A DNA stretch of 64,000 nucleotides from Microbispora rosea (GCF_900156315.1 NZ_FTNI01000020.1:1-64000), one strand, 5' to 3'. Positions 33,243-43,047 are shown, counted from the stretch's first letter. Notes: generated by a model not told the origin, from the sequence alone. Numbers and translations are program-made.

Positions 33243-33272
33243 TCATATATATAAATCCAGATCAGTATATCA
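33243..33272 (-). promoter_or_regulatory. AT-rich promoter of vapBC
   Basis: A tract with tatatatat and tataaat type hexamers and the near-palindrome tgatatactgatc, standing out from GC-rich surroundings directly upstream of the antitoxin. It is the likely -10 region and antitoxin operator. Confidence 0.6.
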
Positions 33273-33370
33273 GCAGACCTCGGTCGGCGAGAGTCTCCAG
33301 TCGACCACGATCGACCTCCGGGTCTTCGAGGGCCGACAGGACGACTGCTACCCCTCGACCGCTACCCCCG

Positions 33371-33413
33371 GGAAAGCGGAAGGCCGGCAGTTCGACCCTG
33401 CTCCTGACCGCCG
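33371..33413 (+). repeat. att copy 7 (degenerate), right end of the island
   Basis: gaaagcggaaggccggcag then ttcgaccctgctcctgacc matches tRNA-Phe with a few substitutions and has a decayed CCA. A damaged version of the downstream hairpin (gacgcc...ggcgtc) follows. It probably is the oldest, chromosomal end of the accretion. Confidence 0.75.
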
Positions 33414-33619
33414 GCGTTGAACAGCAGGACGCCACGTAGCGATCACCGCCCGGGGCCTGGCGTCCGCTGACGGCCGTCGGCAACGAGGGACCAGGGCCCG
33501 ACACCCGATCGACCCTATATGCCCAACTGAGGGCGATTTGTTGGACTTTGAGGATTCATGCCGGGTTCGCGTACCCGGTGCGGCCCATTCTCCCTGCGCT
33601 GATTAGGTACGTGCGTCAC

Positions 33620-34120
33620 ATGGGCATCAGCGACCCCATGCGTCTCCGCATGCTCGCTGACGGTCGGTTGGGTAATCCCCGTACGAGATCGCGTCTTCAT
33701 CCGGGATACGCGACCGCCGCCGCGGCGACCATCGCCGTCGCCCTGACGCCGATCGAGGCGGCCGGGCCCGCGTCCGCGGCGACCGACGCCGCCGCGCTGA
33801 TCGCCGTAGGCCGTCAGCAGGCGCCGCGCATCGACCAGTCCCCGGTCGCGCTGATCGCATTCGCGGGCGAGACTGCGACCTTCGACGTGAGCGGACACGG
33901 CATGCCCGCCGCGACGGTGACCTGGGAGATGCGCAAGCGGGCCCCGGGCAACGACAAGTGGACGCCGATCCGCGGCGCGGCCTCCGACGTCCTCGAGGTC
34001 GCCGCGTCGAAGTCCGTCGACGGGACGCAGTACCGCGCGGTCTACTCCAACACGATCGACGGCAAGGTCTACGAGACGCGCAGTGCGTCCGCGACCCTTC
34101 GGGTCGTGGGTAAGAAGTGA
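33620..34120 (+). CDS. Secreted Ig-like hypothetical protein
   Basis: A ~166-residue exported protein. After a basic N-terminus comes a hydrophobic stretch AAAATIAVALTPIEAAGPAS, a signal peptide with probable cleavage near ASA. The mature part resembles one immunoglobulin-like beta-sandwich: VALIAFAGETATFDVSGHG, VTWEMRKRAPGNDKW and DGTQYRAVYSNTIDGKVYET. Such domains serve adhesion or wall binding. The start is unclear because no ribosome site is visible; ATG at 33620 or 33638 are candidates. First gene to the right of the island. Confidence 0.65.
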   Translation: MGISDPMRLRMLADGRLGNPRTRSRLHPGYATAAAATIAVALTPIEAAGPASAATDAAALIAVGRQQAPRIDQSPVALIAFAGETATFDVSGHGMPAATVTWEMRKRAPGNDKWTPIRGAASDVLEVAASKSVDGTQYRAVYSNTIDGKVYETRSASATLRVVGKK

Positions 34121-34291
34121 TTCCAAGCCGCCCTCCGCTGCACAACTGATCACCGGCCCCGTCCCCGCCCATGGGACCGTGAGACGGGGACGATGCCGGA
34201 GGATCAGTTCAGGCGTACCGTCGTGGAGGACAGGCGGCCTCGAAGGCGGGCAACCGGCACCGCCTTCCCGCCGCTACATCCGTAGCTCTCG

Positions 34292-35674
34292 TCAGTTCAT
34301 GGGCGGGATGTTGTGGTTGATCCGGAACAGGTTCGCCGGGTCGTACCGCCGCTTGATCTCGCGTAGCCGCGGGTACGCCTCCTCCGACCAGGCCAGCGCG
34401 GCGGTCTGCGGGTCCGCGTCCCCTCCGAACATGAAGTTCAGATACCGGCGGCCGGTCGACCACGGTGCCAGGGCGTCGATCAGCGTCTGCTCGTAGTCGT
34501 GCAGGGCCTTGGCGTCGGGCGGGCCGCCCGCCGCCACGAGGAAGACGTTGTAGAGCGTCGCGTCGCGGTTTCCGACCGCGTTCGGCACCGCCGGCGGCCG
34601 GGCCAGCGCCCCGCCCATGTGCCGGATCTCCGCCAGAACCAGCGGCGAGGCCGCGTCCGGGCCGGCCAGCCGGAGGAACTCGTCCACCGCCTTGGACGGC
34701 AACTCGCTCAGGAGGGCACCGTGCTCGAACAACGGCAGCGGGTCGATCGGGTCGTTGTGCACCTCCGCGACCGCCGAGTACGGCATCTCACCGACCGCGT
34801 CGATGATCGGCTCGCCCAGCGCCCGGAACGGCGCGACCAGCCGTTCGCCTTCGGCCGGGTCTCCGAGGTACGTGATGCGCAGATGGGCCACCAGCCGGTC
34901 GCGCAGCGGTTCCGGCACGAACGGCAACGCGGGGAGGTGCAACAACCCGACCGAGCCTGACATCTCCTCCGGCACGCCGGCCGTCCACTCGCGGAACAGG
35001 TGCAGCACCTTCCCGGACAGCTCGCCCGGGAAGAAGATGCCGCCGCCGTAGAAGCCGCGGATCGGGAACAGGCCGAACTCGATCGCCACCACGACCCCGA
35101 AGTTGCCTTTCCCGCCGCGCAGCGCCCAGAACAGGTCGGGCTCGGATTCCGCGGTGACGCGTCGCAACCGCCCGTCCGCGGTCACCACTTCCACAGCGGT
35201 GACGTGGTCGGCGGCGTACCCGTGTTTGCGGCCGAACGGCCCGAGACCTCCGCCCAGTGTGTAGGAGACGACCGTCACCGTGGGCGACGAGCCGTTCAGA
35301 CCCGCGAGACCCACCGTGGCCGCCTGCTCGATGAAGTCGGCCCACCGGACGCCCGCCTCGACCCGGGCCGTGCGGGCGCCCTCGTCGATCGCCAGCCCGG
35401 TCAGGCGCCGCGTCGTGATCAGGACCGAGCCCGTCGACGGCACGGAACTGCCGTGACCCGCGCCCAGCACCGCGACCGGCAGGTCACGAGCCGCGGCGAA
35501 CTCCACCGCGGCCTGAACGTCGGCCGCGTTCTCGGCGCCGACCACGACGGACGGCGCGTGCACCACCGTCAGGTTGTAGGTGCGGAGCTCCTCCGCATAG
35601 CCCTCGTCCTCCGGCAGGAGGACGAGGCCGGTCACCTTCGCTCGAAGGTCGCCAATGGACAATTGCGTACTCAT
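34292..35674 (-). CDS. FAD-linked oxidase, BBE type
   Basis: A 460-residue oxidoreductase of the berberine-bridge/VAO family. The FAD-binding domain is at ~30-200 (LPVAVLGAGHGSSVPSTGSV, with the His at the usual covalent-FAD position, and TLGGGLGPFGRKHGYAADHV). The C-terminal BBE segment is YLNFMFGGDADPQ then YPRLREIKRRYDPANLFRIN. These enzymes oxidise alcohols, sugars or alkaloid-like substrates with O2. No signal peptide. The next two genes on this strand are hydrolases, so a catabolic or tailoring cluster is possible. Confidence 0.92.
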   Translation of the reverse strand: MSTQLSIGDLRAKVTGLVLLPEDEGYAEELRTYNLTVVHAPSVVVGAENAADVQAAVEFAAARDLPVAVLGAGHGSSVPSTGSVLITTRRLTGLAIDEGARTARVEAGVRWADFIEQAATVGLAGLNGSSPTVTVVSYTLGGGLGPFGRKHGYAADHVTAVEVVTADGRLRRVTAESEPDLFWALRGGKGNFGVVVAIEFGLFPIRGFYGGGIFFPGELSGKVLHLFREWTAGVPEEMSGSVGLLHLPALPFVPEPLRDRLVAHLRITYLGDPAEGERLVAPFRALGEPIIDAVGEMPYSAVAEVHNDPIDPLPLFEHGALLSELPSKAVDEFLRLAGPDAASPLVLAEIRHMGGALARPPAVPNAVGNRDATLYNVFLVAAGGPPDAKALHDYEQTLIDALAPWSTGRRYLNFMFGGDADPQTAALAWSEEAYPRLREIKRRYDPANLFRINHNIPPMN

Positions 35675-35761
35675 AGGAGAGTGGCCTTTCTGGGTGGTGC
35701 CGGACCGCCGGACCGTCGCGCCCGGCTGATCGCGCCTCTTTCGACGACTGGCGATCGGCGG

Positions 35762-36763
35762 CTACTTCAAGAAGGCGAGCAGGCGCTGGGTCATCTCGTC
35801 GGGATGCTCTTCGTAGATCCAGTGGCCGGAATCGGGGACGACGACGCCGGTGACGTTCTTCGCGTACCGCTTCACCTGGTCCGCCACGGCGGAGCCGAGG
35901 CTCGCGGAAGCGCCGATCGCGAGGACGGGCATGGTGAGCTTGTGCTTGCGGTAGACGGCGTTGTCCTTAATGTCCTGCGGCAGTGTGCGGAACCACGCGA
36001 AGCTCGCTTCGAGGTGCGCCTTGTCCCGCAGGTAGCCGGCGAAGACCGAAATTTCGTCCGGAGTGACGGCGCCCCGCTTGACCTCGAGGTTCTCGATGAA
36101 TTTGCCGGTCCACGACGTCTCGCGACCGGTGATGAGGTCTTCGGGCAGGCCGTTGGTGAGCGCGAAGAAGCCGAAGTGCCACAAGCCGGGACCGTCCGCG
36201 GTCAGTGACGGGTAGGAGTAGATGCCGGGGTCGGGGATCGGCGCCTCGCTGAGCACCAGTTTCCGCACGTCCGCCGGGTGCGCGGCGGCATACGAGTACG
36301 CGACCATGGTGCCGATGTCGTGCCCGACGATGCGGAGATCCTTGTCGCGTCCGAGTCGCACGAGCAGCGCGTGCAGCTCCGCGGCCATCGTCTTCTTGTC
36401 GTAGCCGGCCGCCGGGGCGTCGCTGCGTCCGGCGCCGGGCAGGTCGGGGGCGATGACCGTGTAATGCTCGGCCAGCGCCGGCATGATGTGCCGCCACTCG
36501 TACCAGGTCTGCGGGTATCCGTGGATCAGGACCAGAGTCGGTCCGTGGCCGCCGATCACGTAGTTGATGCCGAGCGAGCCGGCCTGCACCTTGTGTTCGG
36601 AGAATCCGGCGGGCATCTCCTCTTTCACGGAGTGGGCGGTCGTCGGCGAAGCGGCGCTCACCGGTCCGGTGACGACGACGGACGTCAGTCCGACGGCCGC
36701 GGCCACGGTTACGGCGAGCAGCGCCAGACGCCGCGGTTTGGACAAGCTGAGGGAAGGTCGCAT
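35762..36763 (-). CDS. Exported epoxide hydrolase-like alpha/beta hydrolase
   Basis: A 333-residue hydrolase with a signal peptide (RRLALLAVTVAAAVGLTSVV, cleavage near VSA). The nucleophile is Asp in IVGHDIGTMVAYSYAA, the oxyanion motif is LIHGYPQTWYEW and the catalytic His is in DSGHWIYEEHPDE, a pattern of epoxide hydrolases and haloalkane dehalogenases. It should open epoxides or related electrophiles outside the cytoplasm. It follows a further hydrolase 24 bases upstream on the same strand. Confidence 0.92.
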   Translation of the reverse strand: MRPSLSLSKPRRLALLAVTVAAAVGLTSVVVTGPVSAASPTTAHSVKEEMPAGFSEHKVQAGSLGINYVIGGHGPTLVLIHGYPQTWYEWRHIMPALAEHYTVIAPDLPGAGRSDAPAAGYDKKTMAAELHALLVRLGRDKDLRIVGHDIGTMVAYSYAAAHPADVRKLVLSEAPIPDPGIYSYPSLTADGPGLWHFGFFALTNGLPEDLITGRETSWTGKFIENLEVKRGAVTPDEISVFAGYLRDKAHLEASFAWFRTLPQDIKDNAVYRKHKLTMPVLAIGASASLGSAVADQVKRYAKNVTGVVVPDSGHWIYEEHPDEMTQRLLAFLK

Positions 36764-36787
36764 TGATGGCTCCAGGGTGAAGAGTGG

Positions 36788-37585
36788 CTACAGGGACTGT
36801 CGGCGCAGCCAGGTCAGCGCGGTGTCGGCGACCTCTCGCCAGCCGGCGTCGATGGTCAGCGAGTGGCCCCGGTCGGGGAACGCGGTGATGTCGGTGACGG
36901 CGTCAGAGTGCCGGTACTGCTTGAGCGTCGCGCGGACGACGGTCTCCGGGACGGTGTGGTCCTTGCCGCCGCTCATCAGCAGCAGCGGGCCGCGTGCCTG
37001 GTTGGCGGTGTCGACCTTGGCCGGTGAGTGCGGGTTGAAGTTGGCGGCGGCCGCCTCGAACAGCGGCTTGCCAGGTGCGGGGATCGTCCATCTCTCATAC
37101 AGCGCGTCCGACTCGGCCTCGGAGATGGCGTTGCCGAACGCGAACCGGAACTGCTCGGCGGTCAGCGAGACCGCACGGTGCTTGTTGGCGGGGTTCTTGA
37201 ACACCGGCAGCGTGGCGCGCAGCGCGGACAGCGGGAGCGGCAGGACGCCCTTGATCTGCGCGGCGTCGATCGCGACGGCGGCGCGGGCCAGGTCCTGCCC
37301 GAGCAGCTTCTGCGCGATCATTCCGCCGAAGGAGTGGCCGACGAGGATCGGCGGGGTGTCCAGGGTGCGGATGATCCCGGCGAAGTGCTCCACGACGTCG
37401 TCGATGCCATGGTCGGCGATGCTTTCGGGGTTCTCACGCGCCTCGGCCACGGTGTCGGGGTCACCCGGCCAGCCGGGGGCGGACGGCGCGTAGCCCGCGT
37501 CGCCGAACAGCTCGATCCAGGGGGTCCACGACGTGGCGTGCAGCCACAGGCCGTGAATGAAGATGACGGGGATCGGTGTCGTCAC
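36788..37585 (-). CDS. Alpha/beta hydrolase
   Basis: A 265-residue soluble hydrolase. Landmarks are VIFIHGLWLHATSW, the nucleophile Ser in LVGHSFGGMIAQ and the catalytic His in FPDRGHSLTID, giving a Ser-His-Asp triad enzyme such as an esterase or lactonase. I start at the GTG at 37585 because GGAGG lies 4 bases upstream; the frame is open well beyond but only as a shadow of the opposite gene. It is divergent from a large LuxR-type regulator (222-base gap), the likely controller. Confidence 0.9.
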   Translation of the reverse strand: MTTPIPVIFIHGLWLHATSWTPWIELFGDAGYAPSAPGWPGDPDTVAEARENPESIADHGIDDVVEHFAGIIRTLDTPPILVGHSFGGMIAQKLLGQDLARAAVAIDAAQIKGVLPLPLSALRATLPVFKNPANKHRAVSLTAEQFRFAFGNAISEAESDALYERWTIPAPGKPLFEAAAANFNPHSPAKVDTANQARGPLLLMSGGKDHTVPETVVRATLKQYRHSDAVTDITAFPDRGHSLTIDAGWREVADTALTWLRRQSL

Positions 37586-37807
37586 GGTGCCTCCACATGT
37601 GTTCTTGTCTGCGCAGCAGGAGAACACCGGCACCGGGGGCTTCGTAACAGGGAAAGTCCACAGTCCCCCCGCGTCGCATGCCACAGGCGGTGTGGTTTTC
37701 CCGACTTCGGAGCACATGAGACCTTCCGCTCGTTTTCCGGCGACAATGTTCATGTCGGAGGTGATAAGCGGCGCTCCGTCACGACTGGCACTGGGAGGGT
37801 TCGGGAC

Positions 37808-40591
37808 GTGGACCCTGATGTGGCGGACGAGTCGTTCGTCGGCCGAGCGCGTGAGTCCGACCGGCTTCGGTACTGTGCGGACAAGGTCAGGGAAGGTGAC
37901 TCCTGGCTGGCCGTCATCGAGGGTGAGGCCGGGATCGGCAAGAGTGCCCTCGTGCGCAGGTTCGCCGCGTCGCTGGACGACTTCACGGTCCTCCGGGCGA
38001 TCGGCGACCCGTCGGAGGCCGACCTGCCGTACGGCGTGATCGGACAGCTGGCCCGGCATGTGGACCGAGCGGTGCTGAAACAGTTCCCCTTGCTGGCCGA
38101 GAGCCCGCCCGCGGGCACGAATCCGCACGTGGTCGGCGGGCAGTTGCTGCTCCTGCTGGGCGCGTTGCAGGAGTCAGGGAACCCCGTCGCCGTGATCGTG
38201 GACGACGTCCAGTGGGCGGACCGGTTGTCGGTCCAGATGCTGGGCTTCGTCCTGCGCCGTCTCTGGGCGGACCGGGTCCTGGCGATTCTGGTCACCCGGC
38301 CGGAAGCGGAAGCGTCCGGCGAAACGCTGGAGAGGCTGCTGCGGTCGTCGGAGCGGACGGTGAAGGTCGATCTGGGCGGGCTCGGCCGTGACGAGATCGC
38401 GCAGCTGGCGCAGGCCCTGATCGAAGGCCGGTTGGCGCCGGGCCTGGCCGACCGGCTGCACGCCTACACCCGGGGCCACCCGCTGTACGTCCGGACCGTG
38501 CTGGCGGAGATTCCCGCCGAGGTGCTGCGAGACGGCATGTTGGAGCGCTGGCCCGTCCCGCGATCGCTTCAGGTCGGGATCAGGGCGCAACTGGACCGTC
38601 TCCCACAGGAGTCCCGCGACCTCCTGGAGGCGATGGCGGTGCTGGACGCGCAGGTTCCGCTGTCGGCGGCCGGCCGGCTCGCCGGCCTCCCGGACCCGGC
38701 GCGGGCACTCGGGCCTGCTCTGGCCGCCGGGCTCGCGCTGTGGTGGCCCAAGGAACCTCAGAGCCCCGTCGCCCTGGTGCACGCGCTCCAGCGCGACACG
38801 ATCTATGACTCGCTCACCCCCGACCGGCGTCGCCTCCTGCACGCCGGCGCGGCTGCGCTCGTGGGCACGGCCGCCGGCTGGGCCCATCGGGTCGCCGCTG
38901 CCGCGACCGCCGACGCCGGGCTCTCCGACGAGCTCGACCGGTCCGGAATGGAAGAGGCGGCGAGCGGACGCAACGCCGTGGCCGCCACCCGCCTCCTCTG
39001 GGCCTCGTCTCTGTCGGCCGACCGCGCGGATCGCGAACGACGGCTCCTCACCGCCTGTGCCCAGTCGCTGCTCACCATGCAGCCCGGCTGGGCCGCGAAC
39101 CTGCGGCAGCAGGTGGAGGACTGCTCGCCGGGGCCGCTGCGCAGCTGCGTCCTGGGGACCCTGGACATGATGGCGGGCCGGTTCGCCACCGCCGAGGCGC
39201 ACCTCACCCAGGCATGGCAGGAGGCCCTGTCGCTCCCGAAGCCCGGCTGGGTCGCCGTACTGGCCGGCACCTTCCTGACCAACATCATGCTCTGGCGCGG
39301 GCGGGGCGCCGAGACGGTGGAGATCGCCCGCCGCACCCTGGCCATAGGCGATCTCGACCCGGCGACGACCGACTTCACCCGCGCGGCCCTGGCGACCGGC
39401 CGGCTCTGGCACGAAGGTCCGCGCGCGGCCTTGCGAGACGTCGCGCATCTGCCGGTCCAGGGCACCATGGTGGGCAACCACAATCTCGACACGCTGGCCA
39501 CGCGCGGCGTCCTGCGTCTGTTCCTGGGCGAGCTCTCCGCGGCGCGCACTGACCTTCAGATCGTGGCGCAACGCGACCAGCAGGGGGCCGGATCCAAGTT
39601 CGGCCCCCTGACGATCTCCCTTCTGTCCGTCGTCCACTACGTCGCCGGCGACTGGGACGAGAGCGAGTCCACCGCGGAGCGGGCCCTGGCCGTCGCGTCG
39701 TCCCAGGACCAGCTCGCGGGTGAGGCCCCGGCCCGTTTCGCGGCCATCTGCGTCAAGGCCGGCCGGGGCGAGTGGGACATCGCACAGCGACACCTCGACG
39801 ACCTGGCGCGGATCGCGCAGTCCCTCGACTCGGCAGCCGAGATCGTCTACTCGGCCCTGGCGGCCGCGACCGTGGCACAGGCCAGGGGCGACCACACGGC
39901 CATGCTGCGCTCGCTCCGGCCGATGCTCGACGGGAGGGCCGAAGACGGTCGGTTCCGCCTGCTGTACAAGCCCTTCTGGCTGTGGCAGCAGTCGCTGCTC
40001 GTCGAGGCGCTGACCGGCACCGGACGGGTGGACGCCGCAGCGGTGGCACTGCGTGAACTGCGTTCGGCCTACGACGGCAACGGGTATCTCGGGGTCGTCA
40101 TCGCCGGACTCGGCGGTCGGCTCGCCGAAGCCCAGGGCCGTCCGCACGACGCCCTCGCGATCTATGAGCAGGCCGTCGCCGCCGACGCGGACGGTGACAC
40201 CGGGCCCCTTCACCTGGCCATCGTGGAACAGGCCTACGGAAGGCTTCTCCTGGCCACCGGTTCCACGTCGCGGCGGGAGGCGGCAGCGTGGCTCCACAAG
40301 GCGCACGGCCGTTTCAGCACGCTGCGCGCCGTGCCGTTCGCCCGGCGGTGCGAGGCCGATCTGTCCGCGAGCGGGCTCACGGCCTTCGAGAAGGATCCCG
40401 GCCGGCTGTCGGCGCTGACGGAACGCGAGCTGTCCGTGGCACACCTCATCGCGAGCGGACGGACGAACCAGGCAGCCGCGGCGGAGCTCTACGTCAGCCA
40501 GAAGACCGTCGAATACCACCTGTCCCGCATCTACGCCAAGCTCGGCATCTCCTCCCGCCGCCAGCTCGCCGAGGCCCTTCGCTCCGCGTGA
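37808..40591 (+). CDS. Large ATP-binding LuxR-family (LAL) regulator
   Basis: A 927-residue regulator. Residues 1-300 are an AAA-type ATPase (Walker A GEAGIGKS at 39-46, Walker B VAVIVDDVQWAD near 130), followed by helical repeat sequence, and the last 65 residues are a LuxR helix-turn-helix (LTERELSVAHLIASGRTNQA, then SQKTVEYHLSRIYAKLG). LAL proteins activate antibiotic or sugar-utilisation operons. GTG at 37808 has GGGAGG 8 bases upstream. It is divergent from an alpha/beta hydrolase operon, its probable target. Confidence 0.92.
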   Translation: MDPDVADESFVGRARESDRLRYCADKVREGDSWLAVIEGEAGIGKSALVRRFAASLDDFTVLRAIGDPSEADLPYGVIGQLARHVDRAVLKQFPLLAESPPAGTNPHVVGGQLLLLLGALQESGNPVAVIVDDVQWADRLSVQMLGFVLRRLWADRVLAILVTRPEAEASGETLERLLRSSERTVKVDLGGLGRDEIAQLAQALIEGRLAPGLADRLHAYTRGHPLYVRTVLAEIPAEVLRDGMLERWPVPRSLQVGIRAQLDRLPQESRDLLEAMAVLDAQVPLSAAGRLAGLPDPARALGPALAAGLALWWPKEPQSPVALVHALQRDTIYDSLTPDRRRLLHAGAAALVGTAAGWAHRVAAAATADAGLSDELDRSGMEEAASGRNAVAATRLLWASSLSADRADRERRLLTACAQSLLTMQPGWAANLRQQVEDCSPGPLRSCVLGTLDMMAGRFATAEAHLTQAWQEALSLPKPGWVAVLAGTFLTNIMLWRGRGAETVEIARRTLAIGDLDPATTDFTRAALATGRLWHEGPRAALRDVAHLPVQGTMVGNHNLDTLATRGVLRLFLGELSAARTDLQIVAQRDQQGAGSKFGPLTISLLSVVHYVAGDWDESESTAERALAVASSQDQLAGEAPARFAAICVKAGRGEWDIAQRHLDDLARIAQSLDSAAEIVYSALAAATVAQARGDHTAMLRSLRPMLDGRAEDGRFRLLYKPFWLWQQSLLVEALTGTGRVDAAAVALRELRSAYDGNGYLGVVIAGLGGRLAEAQGRPHDALAIYEQAVAADADGDTGPLHLAIVEQAYGRLLLATGSTSRREAAAWLHKAHGRFSTLRAVPFARRCEADLSASGLTAFEKDPGRLSALTERELSVAHLIASGRTNQAAAAELYVSQKTVEYHLSRIYAKLGISSRRQLAEALRSA

Positions 40592-40779
40592 GCCTCGCCC
40601 GGACCGACCCTGGGATCGACGACTAGGGGCCGTCCCCAGTGTCCCGGTCGGGCGCCGAGTGCTTCCCTTGGTCGAGGAGATCACCGCCTCAGCGGCCTCA
40701 GAGTGGTGCCCCTCAAGCGCGCGGTTGATCGAGCCTCCGTGACGGCCGTCGCGGGTCGTGGACCCACCGCTGAGAAGGA

Positions 40780-43047
40780 GTGGTCTCCATCGCCGATCCA
40801 CTCAGCTTCGCGGAGGTGCTGCGCCGCCATCGGCACGCGGCGCGTCTCACGCTGGAACAGCTCGCCGAGGCCTCGGGGGTGAGCGCCCGAAGCCTGTCCA
40901 ACATGGAACGGGGACGCAGCAGAGGACCTCAGCACCGGACCGTCACCGCCCTCGCGGACGCGCTCGCTCTCGATGAGAGCGCCCGCAAGCAGCTCGTCGA
41001 ACTGGCGCGGGACGGCCGCCTGCGGGATCACTGGACCCGCCCGACCGGTCTGTGCGCGCTCCCGCGATCCGTCGGCGACTTCACCGGCCGGGCCGCCGAA
41101 CTGGCCTGGACGAACGATCTGGTGCACGCCGGTGCCTCGCCGGGGGCGGCCGGCATCGGCCTGATCACCGGCCCCGCCGGTCTGGGGAAGACCACGTTCG
41201 CCGTTCGCGCCGCCCATGCCCTGCGGGCCGACTTTCCGGACGGGGTGTTCTTCCTCGATCTGTTCGGCATGTCCCCGCACCCCGTCGCCGCGGGGGAGGC
41301 TCTGGCGCTGCTGCTTCGTGCGCTCGGCGTCGCGGATCACGAAGTACCCAATGACGTCCCCGATCGTGCCTCCTTGTACCGGTCGTTGCTCGAGGGGAAG
41401 CGTGTTCTGGTCGTGCTCGACAACGCCGCCTCCGAGGAGCAGATCCGGCCGTTGTTGCCGAGCGGTGGCCACGGCCGGGTCCTGATCACCAGCCGCCGGC
41501 TGCTGGCCGGCCTGGAGGGGGTGCGCAGGCTCAGCCTGGGACCCCTGCCCGTGGCGGAGGCCACCGAACTGCTGACCGGGATTGTGGGCGATCGCTCCGC
41601 ATCGGACGGCGAACCGGCGCTGACGCAGCTCGCGCGGCTGTGCGGCGGCCTGCCTCTCGCGTTGCGGATCATCGGGAACCGGTTGGTCAGCCGTCCCGGC
41701 TGGAGCGCCGCCGAGCTCGCCGCCCGGCTGGCGAACGAGGAACGCCGGCTTGAGCAGCTCAGTGCCGGTGACCTCAAGATCGCCAATGCGTTCGGGATGT
41801 CGTATGAGCAGCTCGCGGTGTCCGCGCGACGGGTCTTCCGGCGGCTCGCCCTGGTGCCGGGCCGGGACTTCGACGCCGCTCTGGCCGCGGTCGTCGGCGG
41901 GATCTCGGTCGAGGACGCCTGGGACGCCCTCGACGAGCTCGTCGACCTCGGTCTGCTGCAGGACGGCGCGTCGGGCCGGTACCGCTTCCACGACCTGGTC
42001 CGGCTGTTCGCCCGCGACAGGCTTCACGCGGAGGAGACCGCGGCCGAGCGCGACGCTCGGATCGAGACGGTGACGTCGTGGCTGCTGCGGACGGCCACCA
42101 CTGCCGGGCGGTGGTTCGAACCCGCCTTCGGGCGTCCGGCCCGGCCCGACGCCGACCTCGCCGACCTGTCCTCCCCGGAACAGGCCGACCGCTGGCTGCG
42201 CGTGAACGTGGACAACTGGCTGGGCGCGCTGCGCCACGCGGCGAGCGGCGGCCTGCACTCGGCCGTCCTCGACTGCGCCGAGTCGATGTACTGGTTCTCC
42301 GACCGGTGGATGCACGCGCCGCACTGGTACGAGGTGTTCACTCTCGGCGCGGAGGCCGCCGCCACCCTGGGCGATCCGGCCCGCCAGGCCACGCAGATGA
42401 ACTTGCTGGCCTGGGTCCATCTGGTGCCGCGAGATGACCCGGAGGCCGCCCTGTGGTACACAGCCCGGGCGATCGACCTGGCTACCCGCAGTGGCGCCAC
42501 GACGCAGATCGCCTCGGCCCACCACCACGCGGGAGGGGCGCTCCGGCGGCTCGGGCGGCTCGATGAGGCCATCGCGGCGGAAACCCAGGCGGCGCGGATC
42601 CACAAGGCCAACGGCGACATGGACCGGTACTGCCACTGTCTCGCCAGCCTCGGCACCTGCCTCCTCGACGCCGGAGAACACGCCAAGGCACTGGAGCAGT
42701 ACCTCGACGTGCTGGACCTGATGAACGACGACCGCTCGGGGATAACGCCGAGCGTCGCGTCGTTCAACCGGCCGATCGCGCTCGCCCGCATCGGCGAATG
42801 TCTGGGACTGCTCGGCCACCGGGCCGAAGCGATCACCAAGCTCACCGATGCGATCGGCCTCATGGAGCAGGCAGAGCTGCCCGTCCCGCAGGCACGCTCC
42901 CTGAAGACACTGGCGGGCCTGCTGGCCGACGAGGGCCGGACCGGCGAGAGCCGCAATGCCTTCGCACGGGCGGCCGAGGTGTACGAGGCCATCGGCGACG
43001 CCGAGGCGAGCAGCCGCTGCCGCGAGCTTGCGGCCGCTTCTTCGTAG
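40780..43047 (+). CDS. HTH/NB-ARC/TPR regulator (STAND type)
   Basis: A 755-residue STAND protein. Residues 8-65 are an XRE-type helix-turn-helix (LTLEQLAEASGVSARSLSNM), 120-400 an NB-ARC ATPase (Walker A GPAGLGKTT at 131-139, Walker B VLVVLDNAASEEQI, then LCGGLPLALRIIGNRL), and ~520-740 TPR repeats that sense a partner. Such proteins regulate secondary metabolism or act as conditional switches. The GTG at 40780 is the first start after an in-frame stop, but GAAGGA lies directly against it, so the start is odd. It does not carry the SARP domain. Confidence 0.92.
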   Translation: MVSIADPLSFAEVLRRHRHAARLTLEQLAEASGVSARSLSNMERGRSRGPQHRTVTALADALALDESARKQLVELARDGRLRDHWTRPTGLCALPRSVGDFTGRAAELAWTNDLVHAGASPGAAGIGLITGPAGLGKTTFAVRAAHALRADFPDGVFFLDLFGMSPHPVAAGEALALLLRALGVADHEVPNDVPDRASLYRSLLEGKRVLVVLDNAASEEQIRPLLPSGGHGRVLITSRRLLAGLEGVRRLSLGPLPVAEATELLTGIVGDRSASDGEPALTQLARLCGGLPLALRIIGNRLVSRPGWSAAELAARLANEERRLEQLSAGDLKIANAFGMSYEQLAVSARRVFRRLALVPGRDFDAALAAVVGGISVEDAWDALDELVDLGLLQDGASGRYRFHDLVRLFARDRLHAEETAAERDARIETVTSWLLRTATTAGRWFEPAFGRPARPDADLADLSSPEQADRWLRVNVDNWLGALRHAASGGLHSAVLDCAESMYWFSDRWMHAPHWYEVFTLGAEAAATLGDPARQATQMNLLAWVHLVPRDDPEAALWYTARAIDLATRSGATTQIASAHHHAGGALRRLGRLDEAIAAETQAARIHKANGDMDRYCHCLASLGTCLLDAGEHAKALEQYLDVLDLMNDDRSGITPSVASFNRPIALARIGECLGLLGHRAEAITKLTDAIGLMEQAELPVPQARSLKTLAGLLADEGRTGESRNAFARAAEVYEAIGDAEASSRCRELAAASS

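Larger units (their letters stand above)
14865..33413. mobile_element. Accretion island of att-bounded segments at tRNA-Phe
   Basis: Seven direct repeats of the tRNA-Phe 3' half (starting 14865, 18501, 19426, 26208, 29451, 30534, 33371) divide 18.5 kb into segments of about 3.6, 0.9, 6.8, 3.2, 1.1 and 2.8 kb. Copies at 19426 and 29451 match the tRNA over 46-47 bases; those at 18501, 26208, 30534 and 33371 are shortened or mutated. Several copies carry a following terminator hairpin, and the element-side flank agtgattg..cGCCTGAAAAG is shared by several. Integrase remnants survive only in the first and third segments. Serial site-specific integration, followed by decay, is the simplest explanation. 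Confidence 0.85.

Noticed and set aside
18501..33413. tRNA-Phe-like sequences as additional tRNA genes
   Set aside because: Each begins at the anticodon loop with no D-arm or 5' acceptor strand, so none can fold as a tRNA.
36788..38128. A longer form of the hydrolase starting near 38128
   Set aside because: The extra N-terminal part is antisense to the LAL regulator; the GTG at 37585 has a proper ribosome site and the family's normal length.
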